Shown here piece after piece: positions 1 to 9,374 of a DNA stretch of 64,000 nt. The notes beneath the pieces are model-generated. The model saw nothing but the letters and a program-made list of their open reading frames with translations, was not told the origin of the DNA and did not search any database. The position numbers were made by a program, and so were the translations under genes. This stretch comes from Paludibacteraceae bacterium (GTDB lineage: Bacteria; Bacteroidota; Bacteroidia; Bacteroidales; Paludibacteraceae): the NCBI GenBank assembly GCA_905233415.1, contig CAJOEX010000001.1, forward strand, positions 1 through 64,000, in the 5' to 3' direction. The stretch's first letter is position 1. Each line of letters opens with the position of its first letter.

Positions 1-228
1 TGCGGGTACACCATCTTTGTTGCGTTTGAAGTCAATTACGCGGAATTTCTGCTTGTGTCCACCACCGATATAACGCATGGTCTCTTTACCAGTGTTGTTG
101 CGACCACCCGTTTTCAGTTTACCGAACACGAGAGACTTCTCCGGTGCGCTTGCGGTAATTGTCTCAAACGCGCCGATAATTTTGTGTCTTTGCCCCGGTG
201 TAGAGGGTTTTAATTTACGTACAGCCAT
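1..228 (-). CDS. rplB: 50S ribosomal protein L2, 5' part only (runs off window)
   Basis: L2 binds 23S rRNA and is needed for peptidyl-transferase centre assembly. Only the first 76 codons are inside the window; the frame is open to base 1, so the gene continues to the left. The N-terminus reads [14 protein letters not shown], typical of bacterial L2, followed by the family motif GGGHKQ and a VIDFKRNK stretch. The ATG lies 2 bases after the stop of rplW, so translation is probably coupled. It is the last visible gene of the rpsL-to-rplB operon. Confidence 0.97.
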   Translation of the reverse strand, partial: MAVRKLKPSTPGQRHKIIGAFETITASAPEKSLVFGKLKTGGRNNTGKETMRYIGGGHKQKFRVIDFKRNKDGVPA

Positions 229-230
229 TT

Positions 231-521
231 TTAGATATTGCTATAAAAATCAATTGTTTCACCTTCTTTCAATGTCACAATCGCTTTCTTATATGCCTGT
301 TGTGCACCACGAAGCAAACCGCTTTTTGTCCAGCGTTGTTTGCTCTTCGGAGCTACGATCAAGGTATTTACATCCAGCACTTGAACATTGTACATTTCTT
401 CTACTGCCTTCTTGATTTGAACCTTATTGGCAGTACGCTCTACGCGGAATCCGTAGCGATTCAACTTCTCGCCGGCGGCGGTCATCTTTTCAGTGACGAT
501 AGGTTTAATAATAATTGCCAT
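231..521 (-). CDS. rplW: 50S ribosomal protein L23
   Basis: L23 lies at the exit of the ribosomal tunnel and docks trigger factor and SRP. The 96-residue product has the usual family length and layout: N-terminal [13 protein letters not shown], then [15 protein letters not shown] and a C-terminal [11 protein letters not shown] strand. It lies between rplD (12-base gap) and rplB (2-base gap) in the conserved order L3-L4-L23-L2, so it belongs to the same transcript. Nothing is abnormal in the frame. Confidence 0.97.
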   Translation of the reverse strand: MAIIIKPIVTEKMTAAGEKLNRYGFRVERTANKVQIKKAVEEMYNVQVLDVNTLIVAPKSKQRWTKSGLLRGAQQAYKKAIVTLKEGETIDFYSNI

Positions 522-533
522 AATCTTGCCTCC

Positions 534-1160
534 TTATGCTAAAGTTTCCTCGATTGCCTTTACGCTGTCTTGCAACAGGATAACGACATTCGAATTCATG
601 ATTGCGTATGTATTCAATTCGTTAACAGTAACCACATTGGTACGTTCGATATTACGTGCGGATTTCAGTACTACATCGTTGTTTGCGGGCAGTACTACCA
701 GCACTTTCTTACCGGTTGCATTCAGCTTTGCCAGTACTTCAACCATTGCCTTCGTCTTCGGAGCGTCGAAATTCAGCGCATCCAATACAAGGATTTGGTC
801 GTTCTTTGCACGCAGACTCAAAGCCGAGCGGCGGGCAAGCTGTTTAACTTTGTGGTTCAGCTTGAAGCTGTAATCGCGAGGTACAGGACCGAAAATCGTA
901 CCACCACCTACGCGTACCGGAGATTTGAAATCACCCGGACGTGCACCGCCGCCGCCTTTCTGACGACCCAGTTTGCGGGTAGAGTGTGCGTTTTCGCTAC
1001 GTTGTTTCGCTTTGGCTGTTCCCTGACGGTTGTTAGCCAAGAACTGCTTAACGTCCAAGTAAATAGCGTGGTCGTTAGGCTCGATTCCGAAGATCTCATC
1101 ATTCAGTTTGATCTTCTTACCGGTCTTCTCACCGGCTTGATTCAAAATACTAAGTTCCAT
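534..1160 (-). CDS. rplD: 50S ribosomal protein L4
   Basis: L4 (208 residues) binds 23S rRNA and sends an extended loop to the wall of the exit tunnel. The loop is visible at about residues 45-95 as a run rich in Gly, Arg and Lys ([17 protein letters not shown], then GGGTIFGP). The rest is the globular fold with the NILVLD/KVLVVL-type strands expected of the family. It is 5 bases after rplC and 12 bases before rplW. In some bacteria L4 also represses its own operon; no such leader is evident here. Confidence 0.97.
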   Translation of the reverse strand: MELSILNQAGEKTGKKIKLNDEIFGIEPNDHAIYLDVKQFLANNRQGTAKAKQRSENAHSTRKLGRQKGGGGARPGDFKSPVRVGGGTIFGPVPRDYSFKLNHKVKQLARRSALSLRAKNDQILVLDALNFDAPKTKAMVEVLAKLNATGKKVLVVLPANNDVVLKSARNIERTNVVTVNELNTYAIMNSNVVILLQDSVKAIEETLA

Positions 1161-1165
1161 ACTTT

Positions 1166-1783
1166 TTACTTGTTAATTGTTACAATACTGTTCTTTGCGC
1201 CCGGAATACTTCCCTTGACCATAATCAAGTTGTACTCTGGAATCACTTTCAAAACGAAAAGGTTTTGAACTGTTACGCGGTCAACACCCATGTGACCTGC
1301 CATACGGGTTCCCGGGAAAATACGGCTCGGGTATGCACATGCACCTACAGAACCGGGTGCACGCAGACGGTCGTCCTGACCGTGTGTGGATTGCCCCACA
1401 CCACCGAATCCGTGACGTTTTACAACGCCTTGGAAACCTTTACCTTTGCTGGTACCTACAACGTCGACAAAACTACCTTCCTCGAAGATACTTACGTTGA
1501 TTTCGTCACCAAGCTTCAACTCCTGGTCAAAACCGCCAAACTCTGCCAAATAACGCATGGGATTGACGCCTGCAGCCTTGAAGTGACCGGCCTCGGCTTT
1601 GTTCGTGTGCTTCTCGCTCTTCTGCTTGAAACCCAGCTGAACTGCCTCATAGCCATCCTTCTCCACTGTCTTCAGTTGCGTAACTACGCAAGGACCAGCT
1701 TCAATAACGGTGCATGGTATGTTCTTACCATCGGCACCGAATACGGATGTCATTCCGATTTTTTTACCTAATAATCCTGGCAT
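1166..1783 (-). CDS. rplC: 50S ribosomal protein L3
   Basis: L3 (205 residues) is an early assembly protein of the large subunit. The start [15 protein letters not shown] is diagnostic, as is the long central loop with the signature [17 protein letters not shown] and the following G-Q-S-T-H-G segment, which reaches toward the peptidyl-transferase centre. It follows rpsJ after a 115-base gap in which I see no gene, and precedes rplD by 5 bases. Frame and length are normal. Confidence 0.97.
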   Translation of the reverse strand: MPGLLGKKIGMTSVFGADGKNIPCTVIEAGPCVVTQLKTVEKDGYEAVQLGFKQKSEKHTNKAEAGHFKAAGVNPMRYLAEFGGFDQELKLGDEINVSIFEEGSFVDVVGTSKGKGFQGVVKRHGFGGVGQSTHGQDDRLRAPGSVGACAYPSRIFPGTRMAGHMGVDRVTVQNLFVLKVIPEYNLIMVKGSIPGAKNSIVTINK

Positions 1784-1898
1784 TTTGCTTAGATTGAATA
1801 ATTGTTAATAATTGTTTTTTCCGTTCTCGCCGACGGGGTTCGTCGTGTTGTTACACCTTTGCTATCCGTCGGAAACGGCTTGTTTGGGATTTTTGTTA

Positions 1899-2204
1899 TC
1901 AAACCTTGATTTCAACTTCCACACCACTTGCAAGCTCAAGTTTCATCAGTGCCTCAACAGTCTTGTTGTTGCTGTTGTAGATGTCAATGAGACGCTTGTA
2001 GTTGGCCAACTCGAATTGCTCACGGCTCTTCTTGTTTACGAACGTTGAGCGGTTTACGGTGAAGATACGTTTGTGTGTCGGCAGTGGAATAGGACCGCTT
2101 ACTACGGCACCTGTTGCCTTAACTGTCTTCACAATCTTCTCAGCCGATTTGTCAACCAGGTTGTGGTCGAACGATTTCAGTTTGATACGAATTTTTTGAC
2201 TCAT
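1899..2204 (-). CDS. rpsJ: 30S ribosomal protein S10
   Basis: S10 (101 residues) is a 30S head protein and in many bacteria also NusE, a transcription antitermination factor. Recognised by [14 protein letters not shown] near the start, the central [17 protein letters not shown] loop and the C-terminal GVEVEIKV. It sits downstream of fusA (136-base gap holding only T/A-rich homopolymer-like sequence and no gene) and upstream of rplC. The absence of tuf between fusA and rpsJ is noted; tuf is often elsewhere in Bacteroidetes. Confidence 0.97.
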   Translation of the reverse strand: MSQKIRIKLKSFDHNLVDKSAEKIVKTVKATGAVVSGPIPLPTHKRIFTVNRSTFVNKKSREQFELANYKRLIDIYNSNNKTVEALMKLELASGVEVEIKV

Positions 2205-2340
2205 TTTTTTTAATTTTAATTTTTAATTTTTAAATCTTACACAGCGCAGAATCCCCTAAAGAGTCATTCGCTCAGAAGACTCGTACGCGTGTGTGTTATT
2301 TTATTGTACGTGCACGCCTGCACGCGAGGTTATCTGTCAA

Positions 2341-4455
2341 TCAAACAAGGTCTGCACGACCGCCGCATTCTGTCAGCACGGCTTTCGCTATCGAACTTGT
2401 TACCGGCTCGTAATGTGAGAACTCCATACTGCTGGTTGCACGTCCGGAAGTAATCGTACGCAGAGCCGTCACATAGCCGAACATCTCGGCCAACGGCACT
2501 TTCGCCTTCACGATACGGGCACCCGTGCGGGCGGTATCCATACCTTCAACCTGTCCGCGACGTTTGTTCAAGTCACCAATCACGTCACCCATATTCTCAT
2601 CCGGAGTTACGATTTCAATCTTCATAATCGGCTCCATGAGTACAGGTTTTGCTTTTATACAAGCGTTCTTGAATGCTATCTGCGCACAGATTTCAAAACT
2701 CAACTGGTCACTGTCCACAGGATGAAAACTACCATCCAACACGGTCACTTTCAGTTTGTCAAGCGGGAAGCCTGCCAGTACGCCGTTCTTCATCGCGGTC
2801 TGGAAGCCCTTCTCAATGGCAGGAATATACTCCTTCGGAATATCACCGCCTTTTACCACATCCACAAACTGTAACGTACCCTCAAACTCCGGGTCTGCCG
2901 GTTCCACGCGGACAATGATGTCTGCAAACTTACCGCGACCACCGGTTTGTTTCTTGTACGTCTCACGCAACTCTACCGGAGCGCTGATTGCCTCACGGTA
3001 AGCCACTTGCGGACGCCCCTGGTTGCACTCCACCTTGAACTCGCGTTTCAAGCGGTCAATGATAATCTCAAGGTGCAACTCGCCCATTCCGGAAATAACC
3101 GTCTGACCGGTCTGGTCATCCGTCTTCACCGTGAACGTCGGGTCTTCCTCCGCCAATTTTGCCAATCCTACGCCTAATTTGTCGAGGTCTTGCTGGCTCT
3201 TCGGCTCTACTGAGATACCGATGACCGGAGCGGGGAACTCGATGCTCTCCAGTGTAATCGGTTTTTCTTCCGCGCATAGCGTGTCGCCCGTGCGTATATC
3301 CTTAAATCCTACGCACGCGCCTATGTCGCCTGCGCATATGACATCCACCGGATTCTGGTGATTCGAGTGCATCTGGAAGATACGGCTGATACGTTCTTTC
3401 TTGCCCGAACGGGTGTTATACACGTACGAACCTGCTTCCAGTTTGCCTGAATACACTCTGAAATAGCACAAACGTCCCACATACGGGTCGGTTGCAATCT
3501 TGAACGCCAACGCGCACAATGGCTCATCTTCGCTCGGATGACGTACAACCGGCTTGTCGTTACGCGGGTCTGTACCGGCGATCTCCTCTGCATCCAACGG
3601 ACTTGGCAGATAAGCACAAACGGCATCCAGCATTGTCTGAACGCCTTTGTTCTTAAAGCTCGAACCGCAGATGACGGGGAATATATGCAATCCGACCGTA
3701 CCCTTCCGGATGGCGGAACGGATTTCTTCTTCGGTAATTGTTGACGGGTCGGAGAAATATTTCTCCATCAGCACATCGTCAAATTCCGCACAGGCCTCAA
3801 GCATCTTGTCGCGCCATTCTTCCGCTTCTGCTTGCAGATTGGCGGGAATAGCCTCTTCTACATACTCGGCTCCCAGTGTCTCGTCATGCCAGATGATAGA
3901 CTTCATCTTTATGAGGTCCACCACACCCTTGAATGTTTCTTCTGCACCAACAGGAATCTGAATCGGACACGGAGTCGCACCAAGCGTTTCTTTGATTTGG
4001 CGTACCACATCAAAGAAGTTGGCACCGCTGCGGTCCATCTTGTTCACATAGCAGATACGGGGAACATTATACTTGTCTGCCTGACGCCACACAGTCTCGC
4101 TCTGCGGCTGCACGCCGCCTACTGCGCAGAATGTCGCCACAGCGCCATCCAGAATACGCAGCGAACGCTCCACCTCAACGGTAAAGTCCACGTGACCCGG
4201 AGTGTCTATCAGGTTGATTTTGTATTTCTCGCCGTTGTATGTCCAATAAGTGGTCGTAGCAGCAGACGTGATAGTGATACCACGTTCCTGCTCCTGTTCC
4301 ATCCAGTCCATCGTAGCTGCACCGTCGTGAACCTCACCCATTTTGTGAGTCAGTCCGGTGTAGTAGAGAATACGTTCTGAAGTAGTAGTCTTACCGGCAT
4401 CAATGTGAGCCATGATACCGATATTCCTATTATATTTCAAATCGTGTTTTGCCAT
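2341..4455 (-). CDS. fusA: translation elongation factor G
   Basis: EF-G is the GTPase that drives translocation of tRNA and mRNA. The 704-residue product is of normal length. G-domain motifs are intact: AHIDAGKTT (residues 16-24, P-loop), DTPGH, and NKMD. Switch and domain III-V segments follow, including GMGELHLEI and the C-terminal domain. I start at the ATG at 4455; a TTG one codon upstream is less likely because homologues begin MAK. The 56 bases between this start and rpsG are filled by an 8-bp tandem repeat, leaving no obvious Shine-Dalgarno sequence. Confidence 0.97.
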   Translation of the reverse strand: MAKHDLKYNRNIGIMAHIDAGKTTTSERILYYTGLTHKMGEVHDGAATMDWMEQEQERGITITSAATTTYWTYNGEKYKINLIDTPGHVDFTVEVERSLRILDGAVATFCAVGGVQPQSETVWRQADKYNVPRICYVNKMDRSGANFFDVVRQIKETLGATPCPIQIPVGAEETFKGVVDLIKMKSIIWHDETLGAEYVEEAIPANLQAEAEEWRDKMLEACAEFDDVLMEKYFSDPSTITEEEIRSAIRKGTVGLHIFPVICGSSFKNKGVQTMLDAVCAYLPSPLDAEEIAGTDPRNDKPVVRHPSEDEPLCALAFKIATDPYVGRLCYFRVYSGKLEAGSYVYNTRSGKKERISRIFQMHSNHQNPVDVICAGDIGACVGFKDIRTGDTLCAEEKPITLESIEFPAPVIGISVEPKSQQDLDKLGVGLAKLAEEDPTFTVKTDDQTGQTVISGMGELHLEIIIDRLKREFKVECNQGRPQVAYREAISAPVELRETYKKQTGGRGKFADIIVRVEPADPEFEGTLQFVDVVKGGDIPKEYIPAIEKGFQTAMKNGVLAGFPLDKLKVTVLDGSFHPVDSDQLSFEICAQIAFKNACIKAKPVLMEPIMKIEIVTPDENMGDVIGDLNKRRGQVEGMDTARTGARIVKAKVPLAEMFGYVTALRTITSGRATSSMEFSHYEPVTSSIAKAVLTECGGRADLV

Positions 4456-4509
4456 CAAATTTTGAAATCTTCAAATTTTCAAATCTTCAAATTTTCAAAT
4501 CCTCAAATC
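4456..4509. repeat. 8-bp tandem array (TTCAAATY) filling the rpsG-fusA gap
   Basis: About seven near-identical 8-bp units, mostly ttcaaatt and ttcaaatc in alternation, cover the whole gap from 2 bases after the rpsG stop to the base before the fusA ATG. On the mRNA this is a run of GAUUUGAA/AAUUUGAA, forming the entire ribosome-loading region of fusA. The same unit recurs at 5017-5040 and 46167-46182. Confidence 0.85.
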
Positions 4510-4511
4510 TC

Positions 4512-4988
4512 TTAGAATCTGAAGTGTGCAAACGCACGGTTGGCCTCAGCCATACGGTGCATATCCTCTTTACGCTTGAAGGCACCACCTTGGTTGTTGA
4601 TGGCATCCATGATTTCCGCCGCCAGTTTCTCGGCCATTGAGTGACCGCCGCGTTTGCGGGCGAAGTTAATCATGTTCTTCATTGCGATGGATTCTTTGCG
4701 GTCTGCACGAATCTCTGTCGGAACCTGGAAGGTGGCACCACCGATACGTTTCGACTTAACCTCTACCAACGGAGTGATGTTGTCGAGAGCCTGTTTCCAG
4801 ATGTCCAGTGCAGACTTCTCAGCATCTTTGTTCTTTTGACCAACGAGGTCCAAAGCGGTGTAGAACACGTGATACGAGGTGTTCTTCTTACCATCGAGCA
4901 TCAGGTGGTTAACGAATTTTGCCACCATTACCTCGCCGAATACCGGATCCGGCAGGATGACGCGTTTTTTGGGTTTTGCTTTTCTCAT
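4512..4988 (-). CDS. rpsG: 30S ribosomal protein S7
   Basis: S7 (158 residues) nucleates assembly of the 30S head by binding the 3' domain of 16S rRNA. Recognised by [18 protein letters not shown] at the start, [12 protein letters not shown], and the C-terminal [12 protein letters not shown] and [14 protein letters not shown]. It is second in the str operon, between rpsL and fusA. The 267-base gap to rpsL is long for this operon and holds three kinds of short repeat but no gene. Confidence 0.97.
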   Translation of the reverse strand: MRKAKPKKRVILPDPVFGEVMVAKFVNHLMLDGKKNTSYHVFYTALDLVGQKNKDAEKSALDIWKQALDNITPLVEVKSKRIGGATFQVPTEIRADRKESIAMKNMINFARKRGGHSMAEKLAAEIMDAINNQGGAFKRKEDMHRMAEANRAFAHFRF

Positions 4989-5012
4989 TTCTTTACTTTT
5001 GTTTTAAGCGGG

Positions 5013-5092
5013 AATCTTCAAATTTTCAAATCTTCAAATTCCCTTGGCTGTAATCGCTTCAGGATGTCAATTGTCAATTATCAATTGTCAAC
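5013..5092. repeat. 8-bp and 7-bp tandem repeats in rpsG-rpsL gap
   Basis: Two arrays lie close together. At 5017-5040 there are three 8-bp units (ttcaaatt, ttcaaatc, ttcaaatt), the same unit as in the rpsG-fusA gap. At 5065-5092 there are four 7-bp units (tgtcaat, tgtcaat, tatcaat, tgtcaac). They lie in the transcribed leader of rpsG. No function is evident. Confidence 0.75.
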
Positions 5093-5212
5093 TATCCTTA
5101 CTCAACCGATCAACCCATTTTTAATCTGTCCCAGCGTATGGAACGTTTAGTTAGTTTTTAATCTTGAGCTTCCCGTTCGTCTGTCAGCAGCATGCTGCGG
5201 CCTTACAGTGTA

Positions 5213-5252
5213 ACACTCTCACAGCGAAGCGGTCTAACAGGCGAAGCCGGTC
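5213..5252. repeat. GCGAAGC/GGTC repeat element, intergenic copy
   Basis: Just downstream of rpsL the sequence shows two related units built on agcgaagcggtctaac and aggcgaagccggtctt. The same units occur four times inside the P-loop gene at about 18912-18983, where they are translated. A near-perfect palindrome gcagcatgctgc (about 5187-5198) precedes them. The shared units at two distant sites suggest a dispersed small repeat family. Confidence 0.7.
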
Positions 5253-5255
5253 TTC

Positions 5256-5636
5256 TTACTTTTTCGCTTTCGGACGTTTCGCACCGTACTTCGAGCGGCG
5301 TTGCAGGCGGTTAGCCACACCGGCGGTATCCAGTGTACCACGAACAATGTGGTAACGTACACCCGGCAGGTCCTTTACACGACCGCCACGTACCATTACG
5401 ATACTGTGCTCCTGCAGGTTGTGACCTTCACCCGGAATGTAGGCATTCACTTCCTTCTGGTTCGTCAGACGAACACGTGCCACCTTACGCATTGCGGAAT
5501 TAGGCTTTTTAGGAGTTGTTGTGTAAACACGTACACATACGCCACGACGTTGCGGGCAGCTGTCCAATGCAGGGCTCTTGCTCTTGTCGATAAGTTCTGC
5601 TCTTCCTTTTCTAACTAATTGTTGAATTGTAGGCAT
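5256..5636 (-). CDS. rpsL: 30S ribosomal protein S12
   Basis: S12 (126 residues) helps set decoding accuracy at the A site. Diagnostic segments: [30 protein letters not shown] and [14 protein letters not shown], with the lysines of the PKKPNS loop in the ancestral (streptomycin-sensitive type) state. It is the first gene of the operon, with a perfect Bacteroidetes promoter about 85 bases upstream of its ATG. Length is normal. Confidence 0.97.
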   Translation of the reverse strand: MPTIQQLVRKGRAELIDKSKSPALDSCPQRRGVCVRVYTTTPKKPNSAMRKVARVRLTNQKEVNAYIPGEGHNLQEHSIVMVRGGRVKDLPGVRYHIVRGTLDTAGVANRLQRRSKYGAKRPKAKK

Positions 5637-5717
5637 TGTAACTTGTTTTGGTTAATAATTGTTTCTTTTTATTATGCGCACACATGTCTTATTCGCACGC
5701 ACGCCAAAAAAAGCGTG

Positions 5718-5749
5718 CAAAGTTACTACATTTTTCCCATATACACAAA
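5718..5749 (-). promoter_or_regulatory. promoter of rpsL operon
   Basis: Read on the minus strand the site is TTTG (5746-5749), 20 bases, TAACTTTG (5718-5725). This matches the Bacteroidetes primary-sigma consensus TTTG-N19-21-TAnnTTTG. Transcription should begin near 5711, giving a leader of about 75 nt. An inverted repeat GCACGC/GCGTGC (5695-5718) lies over the start point and could be a leader stem or an operator. Confidence 0.85.
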
Positions 5750-5848
5750 TATTTTCATCAAAAAATCACTTTTTTCGCCATTTTTCGTCATTTTTCTGCA
5801 TTTTGCTACTTCAATATTACAAAAACTGACGAAAAAATTCCAAAAACA

Positions 5849-5880
5849 TTTGCACAATTCAAAAAAATGCCGTACCTTTG
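5849..5880 (+). promoter_or_regulatory. promoter of SUMF1/caspase/DUF4384 operon
   Basis: TTTG at 5849-5852, exactly 20 bases, then TACCTTTG at 5873-5880: a full match to the Bacteroidetes consensus. Predicted start near 5887 gives a leader of about 36 nt before the ATG at 5923. It is divergent from the rpsL promoter, with about 100 bases between the two -33 elements. Confidence 0.88.
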
Positions 5881-5922
5881 CACGCTCAAACAAAAACACT
5901 CGAAACATAACCCGTTTTCAAC

Positions 5923-6936
5923 ATGATAAAACGTATATTACCGCTTCTTTTATGCGCGTTGTTTCCGCTGATGCTTGCCGCTCAAAAGGCAACGGACATC
6001 GTTGCCAGACAGGTCGGAAACACCATTGAGATTACTTATAATCTCGACAAAGACGCCATCACGACACTTTACCTTTCCCGTGACGGAGGTGAGACCTATA
6101 AGGAGTCACCAAAATCTTTAACCGGAGACATCGGTGTGACAGGTGCCGGAAAAGGCAAGAAAATCGTCTGGAACATCCTCGCGGACGGCGATGACTGGGA
6201 TATTGCCCAGGCACGATTCAAAATCGAAACCGAAAGCGTCGCACAACTAACTTTTACCGTTGGTAAATGCAAATTCGTCATGGTTCAGGTAGAGGGCGGA
6301 ACATTCCAGATGGGTTGTACCTCCGAACAGGGCGACGACTGCTCTGACCTTGAACGGCCTGTCCGTACAGTTACAGTCGGTGATTTCCACATAGCCCAGA
6401 CTGAAGTCACACAGGCGCTCTGGCAGGCCGTAATGGGAACAAACATCCGCCAGCAACGCCAGAAAGCCGATGTCACTTGGGACATCTACGGTGAAGGCGA
6501 CAACTACCCCATGTACTATGTCAGCTGGCTTGAATGCCAGGAGTTCATCCGTCGTCTCAACAGCGTCTATGCCTCGCAGTTAGGCGGTTTGCACTTTGCT
6601 TTACCGACCGAAGCACAATGGGAATATGCCGCCCGTGGTGGCAGCCAACCCAGTCCATACCAGAAGAAATACAGCGGCAGCGACCTCATCGGCTCGGTTG
6701 CCTGGTACGAGAACAACAGCAATCATACCACCCATCCGGTGGCAACAAAAATTGCAAACACCTTGGACATCTATGATATGAGCGGAAACGTGCGCGAGTG
6801 GTGCGAAGACAACTATGTTGTCCGCGGAGGCAGCTGGTTTGACAAAGCCGCAAACTGCCGTGTCTCCTACCGCACAGCATACACCCAGAATGCCCGTTTC
6901 AGCAGTCTCGGATTCCGTTTAGTACTTACCAAATAA
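5923..6936 (+). CDS. exported formylglycine-generating-enzyme-fold (SUMF1) protein
   Basis: The 337-residue product starts with a signal peptide (MIKRILPLLLCALFPLMLAAQ). Residues ~22-110 form a beta-rich domain with a DGGETY motif, common in Bacteroidetes proteins of this type. Residues ~115-337 form an FGE/sulfatase-modifying-factor fold: GGTFQMGC, TEVTQALWQAVMG, LPTEAQWEYAARGG, MSGNVREWCEDN and RGGSWF. True FGEs use a cysteine pair in the RGGSW...C region; here only the second position (NCR) is Cys, so formylglycine synthesis is unlikely and a binding or structural role is more plausible, as in GldK-like proteins. The segment between REWCEDN and RGGSW is short. First gene of a three-gene operon, 6 bases before the caspase gene. 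Confidence 0.85.
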   Translation: MIKRILPLLLCALFPLMLAAQKATDIVARQVGNTIEITYNLDKDAITTLYLSRDGGETYKESPKSLTGDIGVTGAGKGKKIVWNILADGDDWDIAQARFKIETESVAQLTFTVGKCKFVMVQVEGGTFQMGCTSEQGDDCSDLERPVRTVTVGDFHIAQTEVTQALWQAVMGTNIRQQRQKADVTWDIYGEGDNYPMYYVSWLECQEFIRRLNSVYASQLGGLHFALPTEAQWEYAARGGSQPSPYQKKYSGSDLIGSVAWYENNSNHTTHPVATKIANTLDIYDMSGNVREWCEDNYVVRGGSWFDKAANCRVSYRTAYTQNARFSSLGFRLVLTK

Positions 6937-6942
6937 CGCAAC

Positions 6943-8373
6943 ATGATGAAAAAACTGATATTCTCCTTAGCCGCAATGGTGGCGCTTACGGCCGCCGCCC
7001 AGTCGAATGAATCCAATGTCATTTCGATTTCCGTGCACAAACTCATGTACTTCAGCGACTATGCCAAACCCATAGTCGAAAAAGCCATCAACGAATGGCA
7101 GGTCAAAGACGAGTTTGAAAAACTCTCGGACTACCAGAAACGCGTCAACGAACAGACTCGCGCCGCCAAAATCAAGGAACTGACCGCCAAATGCGAGAAA
7201 GCATACATGAAGAAATACGAAGCCACGCTTCGTCCGAATGTGACATTGGATGCCATGTACGACGCAGATAACGAGGTTTTCATGCTCTCCGACCCGACTT
7301 TCGGAAACATGCTTGTCAACGTTCCGCTCTCCGAAGCAAGGGCGTTCAAGCAGAACTGGTCAAGCGTCAAACTCACGCCGAAATACTTCATCGAAAACGA
7401 CGTGATTGCCATGGCGTCGCTGGATATTTATTTCCCGACGCTCCGCAAGCATTATTCCTACTCCAACCAGGCATCCCTGAAATACGAACAGGCGCAGGTG
7501 GACTACAATTTCAACGACATTGAAATTGCCGCTTCCGGCAACAACGCCTCGAAAGGGCAGCAGACCATTTCCGAAAAGAAAGTCTCCGTCGGCAAATCCG
7601 CTGTGGACCAGAATATTCCCGAAACAGGCGCTTCCAACAGTAATACGTTCGTGGTTATTATCGCCAACGAGAATTATAAATCCGTTGCTTCCGTGCCTTA
7701 CGCCATCAACGACGGACATGTGCTGGCGAAATACTGTCAGCGCACGCTCGGCATTCCCGCCACGAACATCAAAGTGCACGACAATGCCACCTACAACGAC
7801 ATGCGTCTGGCTATTGCTTGGCTCAAGAACGTCTGCGACAAGTACGAAGGCGATGCTTCCGTCATTTTCTACTATGCCGGACACGGTATTCCCGATGCAT
7901 CCGACAAATCCGCCTACCTGCTGCCTGTTGACGGCGATGGACGGTATGTCGCAACCGGATACAAACTGGACGAACTCTACGACAAATTAGGCGCTATGCC
8001 CACCAAGTCCGTAACGGTTATTCTGGACGCATGTTTCTCAGGTGCCAATCGTGACGGAAAAATGCTTGCTTCCGAACGTGGCGTGGCGCTCAAATCCCGT
8101 CCCGGGCAGCCCAAAGGAAACATGGTCGTTTTCTCTGCCGCACAAGGCGATGAAACCGCTTTGCCCAACGACCAGGAAGGACACGGCATGTTCACCTACT
8201 ACATCCTCAAGAAACTGCAGGAAACCAAAGGCGATGTGACTTTGCAGGACCTTTCCGCGTATGTTATCCGTGAAGTCGGACGCACTTCCGCCGTTATCAA
8301 CAAACCGCAAACGCCTAGCATCAACCCCTCACCTGCCGTAGTGGATGATTGGAAAAACTGGAAACTTAAATAA
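6943..8373 (+). CDS. exported caspase-like (C14) cysteine peptidase
   Basis: 476 residues. A signal peptide (MMKKLIFSLAAMVALTAAAQ) is followed by a helical/charged N-terminal region (~25-220) and a C14 caspase-fold domain (~225-470). The catalytic dyad is visible: His314 in YYAGHG and Cys364 in ILDACFSGA, each after a hydrophobic strand, with the family's NDA-like loop (PYAINDGHVLAKYC) before them. It is therefore probably an active peptidase of the metacaspase/paracaspase group, working in the periplasm or at the surface. It sits between the FGE-fold gene and the DUF4384-like gene, whose ATG is 7 bases downstream. Substrate unknown. Confidence 0.85.
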   Translation: MMKKLIFSLAAMVALTAAAQSNESNVISISVHKLMYFSDYAKPIVEKAINEWQVKDEFEKLSDYQKRVNEQTRAAKIKELTAKCEKAYMKKYEATLRPNVTLDAMYDADNEVFMLSDPTFGNMLVNVPLSEARAFKQNWSSVKLTPKYFIENDVIAMASLDIYFPTLRKHYSYSNQASLKYEQAQVDYNFNDIEIAASGNNASKGQQTISEKKVSVGKSAVDQNIPETGASNSNTFVVIIANENYKSVASVPYAINDGHVLAKYCQRTLGIPATNIKVHDNATYNDMRLAIAWLKNVCDKYEGDASVIFYYAGHGIPDASDKSAYLLPVDGDGRYVATGYKLDELYDKLGAMPTKSVTVILDACFSGANRDGKMLASERGVALKSRPGQPKGNMVVFSAAQGDETALPNDQEGHGMFTYYILKKLQETKGDVTLQDLSAYVIREVGRTSAVINKPQTPSINPSPAVVDDWKNWKLK

Positions 8374-8380
8374 AACCGAT

Positions 8381-9271
8381 ATGAAACGTATATTTATCTG
8401 TGTGCTGTGTGCTGTTTTCTCTATTCCTTTCTTCGCCGCCAAGCCGAATGTGAAGGAAATTGTTTATGATTACGTTTATCGCTCCAACGACCGCAACGAG
8501 TCACAGTCACAGGCCGAACAACATGCCATCGAAAAAGCCAAGCAGAAAGCCCTCGAAGACTATTTCGGTTTGGATGTCAGCAGTATTGTGGTCACGATGG
8601 AAACCGAGCACGGCAACGATGGCAAATACTCCGACGAAGACGATTTCTATTCGCTCGGAAGCACGGTTGCACGCGGCGAATGGATTGAACAACGCGACGA
8701 ACGCGTGATTGAATCCCGCCACAATGGCGAATTCTGGGAAGTCAAAGTGCATGTCGAAGGTACCGCCCGCGAGAAAACCGGCACGCCAATCGACATCAAA
8801 TATTCCTTTATCAGTAACCAATTTGACCGCGAAAGTCGCACTATTTATTACGACCAGGACGACCTCCTTATGCGTTTCACCTCGCCTGTGGACGGCATGT
8901 TGTGCGTTTACCTGGTCGATGCGGAAAAGACGGCATACTGCCTGCTGCCGTTGGAAGGTAACGGTGCCGGCGCACAGGAAATCAAAGCCAATGAAGATTA
9001 CGTCTTCTTCCGGCCGGAACCATCCCTCGCTTTCCCGGGCTACAAACTGACAACCACGCAGAAGCAGGAGCAGAACGTGATTTACATCATCTTCTCGCCG
9101 AACCGCATAACAAAAGCACGTGACTTGAAAGGCCAAAAGAATATGCAAGGCGACAACCTCCCACGCAATCTGGCATATGAAGACTTTATCCGTTGGCTGG
9201 CAAAGAACCAGACAGCCGATGCAGATTTATTGGTCAGAACAGAACACATCCAAATCAAAAAAATCCGATAA
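8381..9271 (+). CDS. exported DUF4384-like protein
   Basis: 296 residues starting at the ATG at 8381 (MKRIFICVLCAVFSIPFFA, a signal peptide); the open frame extends 12 codons upstream but overlaps the caspase gene. Residues ~25-130 are charged and helical. Residues ~150-230 resemble DUF4384 (SPVDGMLCVYLVD ... YCLLPLEGNG ... EDYVFF), a small beta domain often found next to or fused with bacterial caspase-like and kinase-like proteins. The C-terminal tail is basic. As third gene of the operon it is a likely partner of the caspase-like protein. Assignment to DUF4384 is by eye. Confidence 0.7.
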   Translation: MKRIFICVLCAVFSIPFFAAKPNVKEIVYDYVYRSNDRNESQSQAEQHAIEKAKQKALEDYFGLDVSSIVVTMETEHGNDGKYSDEDDFYSLGSTVARGEWIEQRDERVIESRHNGEFWEVKVHVEGTAREKTGTPIDIKYSFISNQFDRESRTIYYDQDDLLMRFTSPVDGMLCVYLVDAEKTAYCLLPLEGNGAGAQEIKANEDYVFFRPEPSLAFPGYKLTTTQKQEQNVIYIIFSPNRITKARDLKGQKNMQGDNLPRNLAYEDFIRWLAKNQTADADLLVRTEHIQIKKIR

Positions 9272-9310
9272 AACGAACACAAAACAGCCTCATTTTTTCC
9301 TTGTCAAGTA

Positions 9311-9365
9311 CGATAGATATACGTTAGATTTACGTTAGATTGACGATACATTGACGATAGATTAC
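9311..9365. repeat. 11-bp tandem array A (five units)
   Basis: Five consecutive 11-bp units: cgatagatata, cgttagattta, cgttagattga, cgatacattga, cgatagattac. The spacing is exact although the bases vary. The array ends 9 bases before the ATG of the sugar kinase and lies 39 bases after the preceding stop. It is one of at least four such arrays in this window. Confidence 0.85.
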
Positions 9366-9374
9366 GCTACTCTT

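Noticed and set aside
5923-6936. Calling the FGE-fold protein an active formylglycine-generating enzyme
   Set aside because: The first of the two active-site cysteines is missing, no sulfatase gene is nearby, and many Bacteroidetes proteins use this fold for other roles.
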